Shown: in pieces, positions 1 to 11,127 of the stretch | Layout: every line of letters begins with the position of its first letter | How positions within the stretch are numbered: the first letter of the stretch is position 1 | Assembly: GCA_003614735.1 (NCBI GenBank) | Contig: KZ992681.1 | Location: 1-21,481, forward strand | From: Thamnocephalis sphaerospora | Lineage: Eukaryota; Zoopagomycota; Zoopagomycetes; Zoopagales; Sigmoideomycetaceae | DNA length: 21,481 nt | Reading direction: 5' to 3' | The notes under the pieces: model-generated | The model's input: only the letters and a program-made list of their open reading frames with translations | Databases searched by the model: none | Told to the model about the DNA's origin: nothing | Translations under genes and position numbers: made by a program

Positions 1-815
1 CCGGCGAGGTTGTGGCGGTGGGCTCGGACGTTACCGGCTACAGCGTCGGCGACCGTGTGGCCTACATTGGCGCCGGCAGCTACTCTCAGTACACCGCTGT
101 GAGCACCACCTGGGTAACCAAGCTGCCTGACAACATCTCCTATGAGAAGGGTGCTGCCATTTTGCTGCAGGGTCTGACTGCGTGGACCATGATTATCAAG
201 TCATATCCGGTGAAGAAGGGCGACTGGGTGCTGATCCATGCGGCTGCCGGCGGCACCGGTCGCTGGCTGGTGCGGCTGTGCAAGCGTGCGGGTGCTCATG
301 TAATTGGCACCGTGTCTTCTGCGCAAAAGGAAGCCATTGCGCGCGCTGATGGCGCTGACGTGGTGCTCAACTACTCTGCGCAGCCTAGCGAGGTGGCCGA
401 AGGCGACGTGGCTGTGGATCGCCGCCTGTTGCGCGACATTATGGATGCTACGGACGGCAAGGGCGTGCACGCCGCACTGGACGGTGTCGGTCGTCGCACC
501 TTTGATCTTAGCCTCAGTGCCCTGCGACGCCTGGGCACGCTCATCACCTTTGGCAATGCTAGCGGGCCTGTGCCGCCAGTGGACGTGCTGCGACTGTCCA
601 AGGGCAACTACCGCCTGATGCGCACGACGCTGTTCCAGTACATCACGACGCGCGAGGAGTTTGACGAGTACGCGCAGCCGTTGCTCAACGCCGTTGCTGC
701 TGACGAGCTGGATGTGCCCATTTGCGCCGAGTTTCCGCTTGCCGAGGCGGCCAAGGCGCATGAGTTCATCGAGGGTCGCAACACCACCAGCAAGATTGTG
801 CTCAAGATCGACTAG
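1..815 (+). CDS. NADPH:quinone oxidoreductase, 3' part (5' end outside window)
   Basis: This is the C-terminal part of a zinc-independent medium-chain dehydrogenase/reductase of the quinone oxidoreductase (QOR/Zta1-like) family. Such enzymes reduce quinones or related enones with NADPH, usually in the cytosol. The frame is already open at base 3 and runs without an intron to TAG at 813-815, giving about 270 residues of an enzyme usually near 325, so some 50 N-terminal residues and the start are missing. Visible marks are the GDRVAY and LLQGLTAW segments, then the Rossmann nucleotide loop HAAAGGTGR, then GAHVIGT, the DGVG strand and a C-terminal SKIVLKI ending. Most relatives have a hydrophobic residue after the last glycine of the AAxGGxG loop; here it is arginine. 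No zinc-binding cysteine cluster is seen, as expected for QOR. Its stop lies only 171 nt from the stop of convergent ATG3. The family is clear; the exact substrate is not. Confidence 0.92.
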   Translation, partial: GEVVAVGSDVTGYSVGDRVAYIGAGSYSQYTAVSTTWVTKLPDNISYEKGAAILLQGLTAWTMIIKSYPVKKGDWVLIHAAAGGTGRWLVRLCKRAGAHVIGTVSSAQKEAIARADGADVVLNYSAQPSEVAEGDVAVDRRLLRDIMDATDGKGVHAALDGVGRRTFDLSLSALRRLGTLITFGNASGPVPPVDVLRLSKGNYRLMRTTLFQYITTREEFDEYAQPLLNAVAADELDVPICAEFPLAEAAKAHEFIEGRNTTSKIVLKID

Positions 816-986
816 TGGCGCGAGAGCACTGGTAGGCGCACGTTTGAATGCCTATACGGAATACACTGTTGCATTTATACACGTGTGCAATAATGGAGCG
901 ACGACAGCCGTCTTTTACACACCGTAACATCCATCCTCTGTCTGCAGCAATGCGCCAGGCGCGTCCTTGTCAAACACGCGCGCAGA

Positions 987-2169
987 CTAGCCTTCCATGG
1001 CCATGGTGTAGTCGTAGTCGATGGTGGGCAGGATGGCAGAGAGGAATTTGAGAAAGATGATCATGTAATAGTCGACGCGCAACTCGACGCCGCTGGCGGC
1101 CGTCCGTTCGATGATGCGTTTCATCACGTCAGCATGCTTGCACGGATGCACCGACGCCATGGAAATGTCCATGTGCGGGTGCGGGTCGATGGTGACCGTT
1201 TTGCGCGCATGCTCCTGAGAAATGTCCTCAAAGATCTGCGTGGCAGAAAGCGGGCGTCGGTGCTCGTCGTATCCAAACAGCCAGACACGCGGCGTCTGGT
1301 AGTACTTGTCGTATGTAATGCTGATGTCGTAGGTGCGTGTGCGCAGAATATTATCCGAGCCACCTGCTCCATGAGTGCGCAATGCTGCCGGGTCCTCCTC
1401 ATCTTCGATGGCGCAATCGTCAAAGTCATCGAGTGCATCGTCAATGTCGGGTATATCGTCCTTGACGGACACCTGCTGCACGCGCGCAGCCAACTGTGCA
1501 TCAATATCTGCAGTCTGCTCTCCCTCGTCGTCAATGTCGCCAATATCATCAATGTCGCGAATGGCGCCCTCTGTACTTGATCCTTCTCCGGCATTTCGAT
1601 CCGTGTGCGTAGCAAGCCAGCTCTCCTCATCCTCAGCGCCTTCCTCTGCCAGCGAGGCAAGCACCTCGCGCTCATCATCGCCCGTATACTCCAAATCCTT
1701 GGCCCTCTTCAAGCACGGCACTGCATTGGTAGGGTGGTAAGATGAATGCTATCTCACTGGCATGCGTCGCACATACCATTCTTTGTAATGAGAAACTGCT
1801 TGTCAGCCGGCAGGTAGTCTCGCTGCTTGGATGCTAAACCGCCCGACCTGGCGAGCACCCGTACACTCGCATCAGCAACAACTAGACGTGGCGTGCATGC
1901 GCAGAACAAGACGTACCATTGCCAGGTGGGGCACTTGTAGACGAGAAAGTCACCTGCAGCAATAAACTAGACAGTCACGCGCACGCCACAGGTGAACATC
2001 GCATGGTCAGCCTGCTAGCGGCGTCTTGAAGAGCACGCTTGCATCCTTCTCGCACACCTTGCCCACCCACCTCTTCAGGCGTCAGCACGCCCGTTTCACG
2101 AAATTTAGATTCCTTCAACAGCGGGTTTAGGTATTCGCGCACGCTGTGGAAGAGGTTGTGCACGTTCAT
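987..2169 (-). CDS. ATG3: ATG3, E2-like enzyme conjugating Atg8 to phosphatidylethanolamine (4 exons)
   Basis: Atg3 takes Atg8 from Atg7 as a thioester and transfers it to phosphatidylethanolamine on the growing autophagosome. I join exons 2169-2071, 1966-1917, 1847-1777 and 1720-987; phases agree and give 317 codons, against 314 residues in human and 310 in yeast. The start is the ATG opening MNVHNLF, followed by the membrane-sensing N-terminal helix and [15 protein letters not shown]. Exon 2 gives [17 protein letters not shown] and exon 3 ends QFLITKN. Exon 4 holds an acidic flexible region (about residues 85-185) with DIDD repeats and a SWLATH segment placed like the Atg8-interacting region. 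Next come [16 protein letters not shown] and the catalytic HPC motif (Cys about 267), ending in [13 protein letters not shown]. All donors are GT and all acceptors AG. The gene is divergent from THO2 and convergent with the oxidoreductase. Identification is near certain; the first-exon start is the only reasonable ATG in frame. Confidence 0.95.
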
Positions 2170-2866
2170 GTTGGGACTGGCGACTGCTCGCTGAGGTCCG
2201 CCGTTGGATGCGCAGCTGAACTGTTGACCGCAATGGATGGACAATCCACGCCGATGGTGCGGAGGTGGCAGTGATGCCTGGGTGCCTGGAATGCGGTGTT
2301 TGGCCTGAAAGGCGCCAGTACAGTCGCCGTTTGCTTGTGTGGAAAGCAGAGGCAGCAAGGAGATGTAGAGGGGACACGGTGGTACGCGCAGTGATGGCAG
2401 TGTGGCAAGCGAGGAAACGTTGGTAGCAGTGGCTTTAGAGGAGCAAGCTTGCGTCACGCTGACCGTCACTGGGAGAAAACTGTGACAGTTTTTGACCGTT
2501 CGTCACCTGGTGCTTGGAGGGATGATGACGCTGTGACACTCTGCCAATGCCAACGGACTGTGTGTCCATAGTAGCAAAGGTTAGCTATAGCTCAGGTGGC
2601 TGACTGACGATGACTGTCAGTAGTCTGAGTGTATACTCTGACTTGAAGCTGTGGCCTTTGCTTATAGCGATGTTCACAAGCGGCCATTCAGCCCGTAATT
2701 TCGCATACTCCTGTTCCCGAATGAAAGCGTCTTGAGCTAGTAAATCGCCTTGTAAATAGAGGCACCAGCAGCGCTGCTACGGTATAAGCTTGTAACGTAG
2801 GGACAAATAAAGTGTCTGCTCTTTGGCAGGTAGCTTTCAACAGCCCAGCATTGATTACTCCAGAGA

Positions 2867-2906
2867 CCACCATCATTGCCACCATCATTGCCATCATTAT
2901 TACCAT
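2867..2906. repeat. Short degenerate tandem repeat (CATCATTGCC units)
   Basis: Two copies of CATCATTGCC (2871-2880 and 2883-2892) are followed by a diverged third, ATCATTATTACC. It lies in non-coding sequence between ATG3 and THO2 and looks like a simple slippage repeat. Confidence 0.7.
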
Positions 2907-3100
2907 AGTAGGTTGCAATGGTAGGTGTACAGCCGGCATGGCCTATAGCATACGCAATGGCGTAGCATCATCATTTAACCAGTGGTGTATCTTGAATGGC
3001 CGATAAAGCCGCTGGTGTGGTGGTCTGTTCAGCATTAGTACCACATCATTGGGAAATAGTTGCTTGGGCCAGTAGTGTGTAAAACTGCCTTAGCTTAGTT

Positions 3101-3110
3101 GCGCATGCGC
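3101..3110. promoter_or_regulatory. GCGCATGCGC palindrome upstream of THO2
   Basis: A perfect 10-bp palindrome lies 188 nt upstream of the THO2 ATG, just before a pyrimidine-rich leader. It resembles the animal NRF-1 site, but that factor is not expected in fungi, so a regulatory role is only inferred from position and symmetry. The same core also occurs near 3388 inside THO2 coding sequence, so chance occurrence is possible. Confidence 0.25.
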
Positions 3111-3297
3111 CGTTTGTTTGGATCGCTCCACTACTCCATCCATCCATCGTTCTCTTCCGCCTGGTGCGTTTGCGCATTCTATTGCTACTGTTGGCTGGTC
3201 GACGCTACCAAGCGGCGAGCTATTTGTCTTTTGCCGCGTTCTACTCAACGCTACGCGGTGTGTTGTGTTTACCGGCCAAGCCGACGGCAACGGCGAC

Positions 3298-6200
3298 ATG
3301 GCGGCGGCGAACGTGCTAGACACGGCGACCATCGCCGCCATGAACCTAGGAGAAGAACAGACGCGTGTGCAGCTACAGCGACAGCTGGCGCATGCGCTTT
3401 CAGCGGGCGAGGAATCGTGTGTGTTTGCCCTGGTACAGGCGGTGTGCGATCCGCACCGACATCACAGCGTCACGGGTCTGACTGTGGCGCAGCTATTGCA
3501 GCACGCGTGGCACGAGGTGGAGGATGCACGTGCGACAGCGCGCGCCAATGCGGCCATGCTGAGCTCGCTGAATGGCACGGCATCTGCAATGGACACCGAC
3601 ATGACCGTTGATGGTGTCGCCATCGAGCCGGTTGATCTGGAGACGCTGCTGGTGGATGCCGTCTGGGTGGCAGACGTGGAGCTGGACGACACAGAGGCTG
3701 ACGCAGCTGTACGCTCTCGCCGACGTGACGCGCTGATTCAGCTGATCACGATTGCCAAGGATCAGGGCCTGGTGCGCGAACGCATCATGCAGGAACGCCT
3801 GGGCACAGAGCTGCTTGGACGAGCACTCTCTCGCTTTCCTGTCAAGCCATTTGAGACCGAGTGTGTTCGTCGACGTACTACGATGATCTACAAGCAGCAG
3901 AAATTCAACTTGCTGCGCGAAGAGTCTGAAGGCTACGCAAAGCTGGTGACGGAGCTGACGCGCGAAATGCCAAAGAACGGCGTGCCTGCTGCGGTTGTGG
4001 AGAAGCGGGCGCAGGAAACGCTACATCGTGTACAGTCGTTGATTGGTAAGTGTTGATGATGCGACAAGTGCAATGTCGGTCGTGCCGATCGTTGCAATGG
4101 CCGAAATCATTAACGGCTCCTGCGTGCGCTAGGATACTTTGATTTGGATCCGAACCGCGTGCTGGATATCTTGCTGGACGTGTATGCCTACAATCTATTC
4201 CGGTATCACCGCTATTTTCTGGAGCTGATTCGCGCACCGCTATGGCACGGTAACCAGGACCGACCGACAAACGGCGCTGCACAGGCGGCAGCCCAGAAAC
4301 TTGGGCGGCCTGGCACGGTGAATGTGCTGGCACAGCTAATGGGGCAAAAGTTTGCCTACTATAGCCGTTGGCAGCGGGAGCACACTGGAAAGCAGACGCG
4401 CACGCCTGAGGAGGTGACTTTTGCAGCGGCGCTACTCATCCACGAGGGCTTGATGACCGTGGAGGATGTGCTCCCTCATTTGACGCCGACAGAGGAGGAG
4501 TGCAACGGCGAGTATATCAAGTATTTGACTGGCAAGATTGATGGATTGCGCAGTGGCGGTGTTGGCGCACTTGCAGTAAGTGACACGTTGCTTGCGGGCG
4601 GCTGATCACGTACTCATTGGATACGCCTTTAGATGGCGGGTGCTCTGGTAGATGATACACCTGGCATAAGTATGAACCAGAGCAGCAGCAGTATAGGAGG
4701 CGCAGGAGGTGACAGCCAGTCTAGCGTAAGTTTTATGCCGTTCTCGGCGTAGCGCATTGATGGTCACTATGCATTCGGCTCACTAGCATGTCACGATGCT
4801 GCACATAGTCCACACCGGCCCTTGTGCATCCGCCGCCACATCAGCGTGCAGATCTGTGTGCCGCGCTGCTGGCCATTGGTAGTCTCAATCCTGCACTACG
4901 CCTGCTAGCTCGGCAGCCACATTTGCCAAACACGCGGCCGGACATTGCGCTTGCTTTGGGCCGTGTAATCGACCATCTTATCGAGCCAATTTATGCGGTC
5001 GTTCGACCGACACCCCGGCGCACTGTAACGCCCAGCGGTCGACACGAGTACACGTGTGATATCCTAACGGCCGCCGGTGGCATCTTCTTCTACGCCGAGT
5101 GGGCCGACAAGCTGGAGGCAGACCAGCTTTCGGCGGCCGGTTCGCTGGTCGACATTGTTGGTCGGTTGCGGCGTCTACTGAGCTATCTGCAGCTAGGACT
5201 GGCCAAGAGTCCTGCGCTGTTTGTGAAAATATGCCGGATTGCAGTGCACTCGCTCGAAACGGCTGCCGCGACGGACACAGCGATGGCAGCTGACACATGG
5301 GCGAGCGTTATCCGCGACTACCTGCTGCCGGCAGTGTCGTGCATGCGGGCGAATCCAGGTAGGACGTTGTCGCGCACATCTGTTCCCATCTGCTGGGCAT
5401 TAACGCATATCGTCATTACTGATGATGTTGTGCACCTCCAATGTGTCACCTCTAAAGCGGCATTGAACGAGCTTTGGCAACTTCTTGAGCGCTACGACTA
5501 TCGGATGCGGTACGTGTTGATCTGGCAGCGTGGATATCTTGTGCAATCTACGTAATGTGATATCTGATGTACTGACTACACCGGCGTACGGCTAGCTTTG
5601 GCATGTACGGCGAGTGGAATCGGCGCTATGGCGAGAACACACGGCTGGCGCGTGCCACCAAGGAGAAGAGCTGCACCTGGGGTCTGGTGCTTGCGCGAGC
5701 CAAGACCGAGTCCAATATCAAGAGAATCATGCAGTAAGTGGCGCTGGGTATGCCCGGGTTTAGCGGCACAGCGTTGACGGGGTCATCACCCTCTGCAGGC
5801 GCATTTCGGCCGAAACGATCAAGGAGAGTGGTCGTCGCTTGGCCAAGGCATCGCACTCCACGCCTACCGTTGCCTTTCACGCTATTCTCTTTCAGCTACG
5901 CACCTACGATAACATGACGCAGAGTGTGACGGACGCGTTCAAGTATTTCAGCCGCTTTGGCTACGATGTGCTTACCTGTATCCTTTACGCAAAGGCGATT
6001 GCAGCGGGTGATTGTTAGTTATCACGACGCTATACACTTTGACGGTGAATGGCGATGTCTTGCCTGTCTCCCTGTACAGACACGATGCTGGAGCTGTTTG
6101 CTAGTGGCCAAAACCGGATGCAACAAGATGGACAGCACATTTCCCTGTGGCTACGGAGTACGCATTACTGTGCTGCGCTCATTTTGCTTGCATTGGCTGA

Positions 6201-9200
6201 CGCGTGTTTGTGGTCACTGTAGATCTTACTTCCTTTTGCGGCCAAACAATTCGCCGGTACTCGGCCGTTTCTGTGACGGCGGTGGCGCAGTATATTGTGA
6301 ACCAGCTGCGCCATGGCAATACGGATGATCTGTTTGTGCTGGAGCAAGTCATCAAGGAGGTGTCGGCCATCGAGGCAGGAGCCATTCTTACTGATCACCA
6401 GCTTTATGCGTCCGGCGGTGGCGAGACGCTACGGCGTGAGGCGCTCACCGTTGAAAAGAGTCCCCGGCCCCTACGCAGACCAGGCGTAAGGGTTGTGCGT
6501 GCGCTTACTAGCACACATCTAGGACTGGCACTAGCAGTGCTTATTGGGCAGGCCCGACGCGATATGATCTATACGTCCGAACGGGATTTTCTAGATAATC
6601 TCAAAGTGCTGGGCAATCGCTATGATCAGGTAGACATGCGTTAGGCAAAGATGTTGGCATGCAAAACATATTGCTAACGATGGCAATGTCTGTTCGCCTT
6701 GGATCTGCAATGTAGATCAACGCCACCATGCTGCAGTATGCCGAGTTTCTTCGCGACTTTACCACTCCAGACGAATACGACGCTGTATTTACAGACCTGC
6801 ACACACTCTGTGGCCGTTATGCCCTGGAGCCGGAGGTGGCTTTTCACTGGCTGCGCCCCAAATATCTGCGTGCCTTTAGGAAAGCATTGGCTAGTGCTAG
6901 CGCATCGTCAGCTACCGAGACTACAGCTACACAAAGTGCTGATGCAGCAGTCAAGGAGGTCGTGACAGAAACAATGCAGGTGGATGAACCGTTGGCAGCT
7001 GAATTGACAGATGCGATGGCAACGGCACCATCACCGTTGACCAAACGTGTTAAAGAGGACTGGGTAGGTCAAACGGTGTACCAAACGCCTCATGGGTGCC
7101 GCATAGCTCATGGTAAACGGGATTAGGAAATTGAATTGGTAGAGTCTGTCAAGACCTTGCTGCCCGAGGACGTATGGGAGCACATCAGGTGGCTAGTGAA
7201 TACTTGGAAACACCAGCTACGCCGGCTAATGCTTGCGACTATCTGGCAGCCCCGAGTTTTACGCTGTGTTCTGGCAGATGAGCATGTATGACATTCACGT
7301 ACCGGAGGCACAATATGAGACGCAGGAACGTCTGCTGCGCGAGGAGCGGCAGGACATTGAACGTGGCAACCGCAACACGGTATGCACATCGGACTCTTTG
7401 CACAAACCGCCCTTTGGCCTGTTGTTTATCTGCTACCACAACAGGTTTACCACAACAGCAGCATCCGCCATATGATGGGTGGTCGCATCAGCGGCTGGGA
7501 GCGCACGCTACACACGGAGCTGGAAACCCACAAAAAGCACCGAGATGCTGTGCTAAAGCGTCTTGACAGCGATAAGGCTAGCTGGTTTGCACATGGTGAG
7601 CATTGTATGCACATGTATTTGCGTGTGCATGGTGGCAGTGGTCGTCGATATCTATTCCATGGCCATGTTGGCTAGAATACTATTACCGATGACATGGGTG
7701 CGCATCGGCTTTTAGACAAGCTACAATGTCGATGCGCACAGTCAGTGCATGGAGATGGCTCTAGGGTGCTTTTGCTCATCGGGCTTTCTGCGCTTGGTTG
7801 TTGCCAGTTACTTTTGGTATCAACATGCTAACGCAACCCTACCCATTCTTCAGCGCGCGATGTTCGACAGACAGCTGCCTACGTGTTCCAGTACTGCATT
7901 CGACCGCGGCTCACTTTCTCCGACGCGGATGCACTATACTGCTTCAAGTTTATTGAGGTTATGCATGAACTGGGTGTGCCAGGCTTGTGGACACTGGATT
8001 TGTACGATGCTGTGCTCAAGCGTAGCCTGTCCAACTGGGTATTTGCTTGCACGGAAAAGGAGGCCAAGATGATTGGTCGTTTTTTGAAAATGATGCTGGC
8101 CAAACTGACGCGCTGGCATCTGGAGGAAAATACATACGTGAAGGTATGCTTTGAGCGAGCGGCATTTACGCGCTGTACGTGCTAACGGGCTGCTGGGTAC
8201 ACAGGAAGCACTTGGTAGCGGCCTTCCTGGGTTTGCAGCTAAAGCACATCGAGCGCTGGTTATCTGTCCGCCGGTGCCCAAGGAGAATCAGTTGGCATCC
8301 AATCAGCTGGCCACTGCGATGATTGACTGGCACAGAAATTTGCACGAGGTCAGTGGTGGATAGGTGAAGAGAATTTAGATTGCTGCAGGCTAACACGATT
8401 GGGCAATGCGTTGCTGGCTGGCATCGAAGACGTTTGCGGCATGCCTGTCATCGGGCGAGTACATGCAGATCAAGAATGCAATCATGATCTTGACGGATGT
8501 GCTAGAGTATTTCCCGCTTATCGAAAGGCCTGGTCGACTGCTGCGCGTGGACTATGTTAAGAAGCTGCTGGAAGATGATCGTGACGATCTGCGCGTGCTG
8601 GCCACAGGGTGAGTAGCGCGCGAGATACTCGATGATATGCAGGCTAATTCGGTACGTATCGCACAGTTATCACGCCAAGCTGAAGAGCAAGTCGCACACA
8701 TGGATGGATTTGGATGCATTCAAGAAGCGAAAGCCTCGTACGCAGCGTGCCCTGTCGTCCCAGCCCGTGCTGCGTTCCAGTTCGACGCCTGTGCCTGCAA
8801 CGATCCGCTCATCCTCACCTGCTGTATCGACATCGACGCGTAGTAATCTTGATGAGCGTGAAGCTGGGTAAGCAAGAACAGGCTGGGTGGAAGGTTTAGA
8901 ATAGCATTTGGTGCCGGTGCTGATATTACGGCGCATTCGATTTAAGCGAGCGCTCACAAACTAGATCTGGCGAGTCTGGACAGTCGGTGACACTCTCCTC
9001 CGCACTTGGATCATCTGGCGCGTTGGCTGAAGCAAATGCAGCTACTGGTCAGCGCGGTAGTCGAACAAGCACGGCTTCTACGCGCAACATGGTGCTGGAT
9101 GCGGTTAAAGATGCCGCCAAGGATGCAGCACGTCCTGCACCTAATCGGTAGGTGCTCTGCCAATGAGCATTCGCTTTGTTTGCAATCGACTAACGCCATG

Positions 9201-11127
9201 GCATGCAGTGTAAGCGATGACAAACATGCCGAGCTGCGTGCGGCAGCCGAAAACTCGCGGCCACGCAAGGATACGCAAGATGATGGAGAGCGCAGCCGGC
9301 GCCATCGCAACGAACCTGCGGAGCGTGATCGCCGTGATGCTGGTCGGTCCTCGCGAGAATCGCGTGCACAAGGAGGCGGCGGATCAATGAGTGTATCCGA
9401 ACATGGCTCCACGACTGGCTCTCTGGCCACTTTGGACCGCGATCGCGACCGTGACCGCGACCGGAGGTCAGGCCGCGAGACCCGCGGTGGCAATCGCACT
9501 GCCGATGAATCCACGGGTGGTCGTGATACGCGCTCCAGCCGCAGCGATCGCTCCGATCGTGACGGTGATCGTCCAAACCGCCGTAATCAGCCATCAGCAC
9601 TTGATTCATCAGGCGCAACTGCAGGAGGTGGTGACGGCGATCTGGAACCAGGAGAGGCGGTCGACACTGGCCGCCGTAGTCGCCACGACCGCCGACGCAA
9701 TGGGGCTGGCGGAGGAGGGCCGGATAAGGGCAGCGAGCGCGGCAGCCGTGATGCCGACGGACATGCATCGGCGGCTGGTTCCAATGCCTCAGCCGTCATT
9801 ATGGCTATCGGCGGCGACGCGAGTGCGCCATCTGTGGAGCCAGAGCTCAGCGCGACACCTCTATCTCGGCGTTCGTCAGGTCTTGGCCGTGATCGCGACC
9901 GTGACCGTGATCGGGACCGTGGCCATGAACGTGATCGTGACCGCGACCGTGGTCGGGATCGTGAAGCGGCTCAGCGGGATCGCGATAGGCCACGTGAGCG
10001 CGAACGGGACCGTGGCCGCGACCGAGGTCGCGAACGCGATGCCGAACGTGAGCAGCGCCGTGAGAAACGAGTAAGTAACTGTATATGGATGGTGCACTGT
10101 CATGTGTGCGCTGCTCACCATGATGCTTTCTCGCTGTAGGAGCGTGGCAACGATCGCTCTGAGCGTGGCCCGGGCAGTGGACGCAGCTCTGCAGTAGATC
10201 GACCCGACGATGTAACCGACACTGAGCGTGACAAACACAAACGCCATCGCGGCGAGGCAAACAGCAGTAATGAAGGCCCCGGAACGCGCCATTCTGGTAT
10301 GTGACCTTTTAGCAACGCGATCCTTGACAGCTTTCTACCTTTATATTCTGACCAGCGATTGCTACTGGGTGCCATTTACAGAGACAACAGCAAAGGATGG
10401 CCGAAATGGTCGCAAACGGCCGGCAGAACAGGAACTGGGCGGGCCGCACCCTAAGGCGCAGCAGCTGGAAACGACACTACCCAAAGGACCTCGCGGCACA
10501 GCACATGCTGCAGGCGACAGTGGTGGTGATGGCTCAGCGCGCAGCGCAACACAGCCCACATCCGCAGTGCCACCCCCGTCTGAGGATTGGGGCAGTGCAG
10601 CGTCGCGCATTCCGCAGCCGTCTGGTTCAAGCGCCTTTGCTGATCGACGCGGACGACGTGCGCCACCATCAAATCAGTCGAGACAGCAGGCGGGCGGTTC
10701 TTTGGGCGGCAGGCATACGCCTTCCGGCACATCGAGTTCAGCGCTGCCAACAGGCCCTGCCAGCACCGGCGCACCCGCACCTTCTTCTGGCGACGGACGG
10801 CAGAATGCAGCGCAGACTCGTTTGGCAGACCAGGAAGCGCGTGACCGGCGCGCCCGTCGCTTTGGTCTGATGTCGTCCGCAGGCACTGGGCCAGCAGGAG
10901 ATGCACCAGCAGGTAGTGGTGGTGGCTCAGCAATACCTCCGCCATCTACGCGCGAAGGTGGGCCATCATTTGCCGAAAGCAACAGTCGAAATAACGATGC
11001 TGGTGCCCATGCTCCTCCGGATAATCAAAGCACATCGAATGCCGGTGGACAGCGACGAATGGGCGGTCGCCGGTATCCAAGAGGCAATGGTGGTGGCGGC
11101 AGCGGTGGCGGAGGTGGCCGACGCTGA
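3298..11127 (+). CDS. THO2: THO complex subunit 2 (THO2/THOC2), 21 exons, 2,046 residues
   Basis: THO2 is the scaffold of the nuclear THO complex, which couples transcription to mRNP packaging and export within TREX and limits R-loops. Exons: 3298-4045, 4133-4575, 4633-4725, 4809-5358, 5458-5509, 5596-5733, 5799-5977, 6080-6157, 6223-6629, 6716-7063, 7127-7188, 7250-7379, 7445-7595, 7854-8143, 8205-8348, 8430-8608, 8667-8867, 8965-9147, 9209-10070, 10140-10296, 10382-11127. They sum to 6,141 nt with every phase agreeing. Family landmarks in order are IYKQQKFNLLREESEGYAKL (from residue 197), GYFDLDPNRVLDI (250-262), FGMYGEWNRRY at the exon 5/6 join, KASHSTPTVAFHAIL, FKYFSRFGYDVL and SFCGQTIRRYS. 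The C-terminal Tho2 domain (about 1033-1337) has PEFYAVFWQMSMYD, the WFAH join into CIRPRLTF, TRWHLEENTY, SSGEYMQIKNAI and GYHAKLKSKSH. Residues about 1340-2046 are disordered, RS/RD/RE-rich, ending GGGGSGGGGGRR. Human and yeast proteins are about 1,590-1,600 residues, so the excess is the tail. Intron 15 uses a weak acceptor (CGAAG) chosen by homology and its CTAAC branch site; intron 13 is outsized (258 nt). Confidence 0.95.
7698..7739. repeat. Perfect 10-bp inverted repeat inside THO2 intron 13
   Basis: GTGCGCATCG at 7698-7707 is exactly complementary to CGATGCGCAC at 7730-7739, leaving a 22-nt loop. A competing smaller stem (CCGATG with CATCGG, starting near 7686) overlaps its left arm. 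The hairpin lies mid-way in the 258-nt intron, the longest in the gene. It could be an intronic structured RNA or a splicing-related fold. No confident C/D or H/ACA boxes were found. Confidence 0.6.
9435..9467 (+). repeat. First RD-dipeptide repeat in THO2 tail
   Basis: A GAC/CGC/GAT/CGT codon run encodes an alternating DRDRDRDRDRR stretch. Codons vary between units, so the repeat is kept at protein level rather than being a pure DNA microsatellite. Confidence 0.75.
9888..10070 (+). repeat. Long RD/RE/RG mixed-charge repeat in THO2 tail
   Basis: About 60 residues of nearly uninterrupted Arg-Asp, Arg-Glu and Arg-Gly dipeptides end exactly at the exon 19 donor. Synonymous codons alternate (CGT/CGC/CGG, GAT/GAC), which favours selection on the protein. 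Known mixed-charge RD/RE domains of splicing and mRNP proteins drive nuclear-speckle association, so a similar role is inferred here. Confidence 0.8.

Larger units (their letters stand above)
2170..3297. other. Divergent promoter interval between ATG3 and THO2
   Basis: About 1.1 kb lies between the two start codons and must hold both promoters. The open frames here are short and lack family features. I see no clear TATA box close to either gene. The THO2-proximal end has a perfect GCGCATGCGC palindrome at 3101-3110 and a CCATCCATCCATC run near 3136-3148. A degenerate tandem repeat sits at 2867-2906. An ATG at 3105 opens a frame that overlaps the THO2 start out of frame; there is no other ATG before 3298, which supports 3298 as the start if transcription begins after 3107. 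Confidence 0.6.

Noticed and set aside
3105-3611. Alternative plus-strand frame starting at an ATG before THO2
   Set aside because: It overlaps the THO2 first exon out of frame, is Arg/Cys-rich without any motif, and the THO2 frame carries the conserved core.
7680-7745. C/D-box snoRNA in THO2 intron 13
   Set aside because: Only a one-mismatch C box (CGATGA) is present and no D box (CTGA) was found at a suitable place; only the hairpin itself is reported.
9391-10074. Plus-strand frame of 227 codons rich in Val/Ala/Ile/Thr that could pass for a membrane protein
   Set aside because: It is the shifted frame of the RD codon repeats of THO2; the GAY-CGN repeats give such residues in other frames.
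9847-10292. Minus-strand frames rich in His/Gly/Asp or Val/Thr opposite the RD repeat
   Set aside because: Antisense shadows of the THO2 repeat; no start context or splice support.
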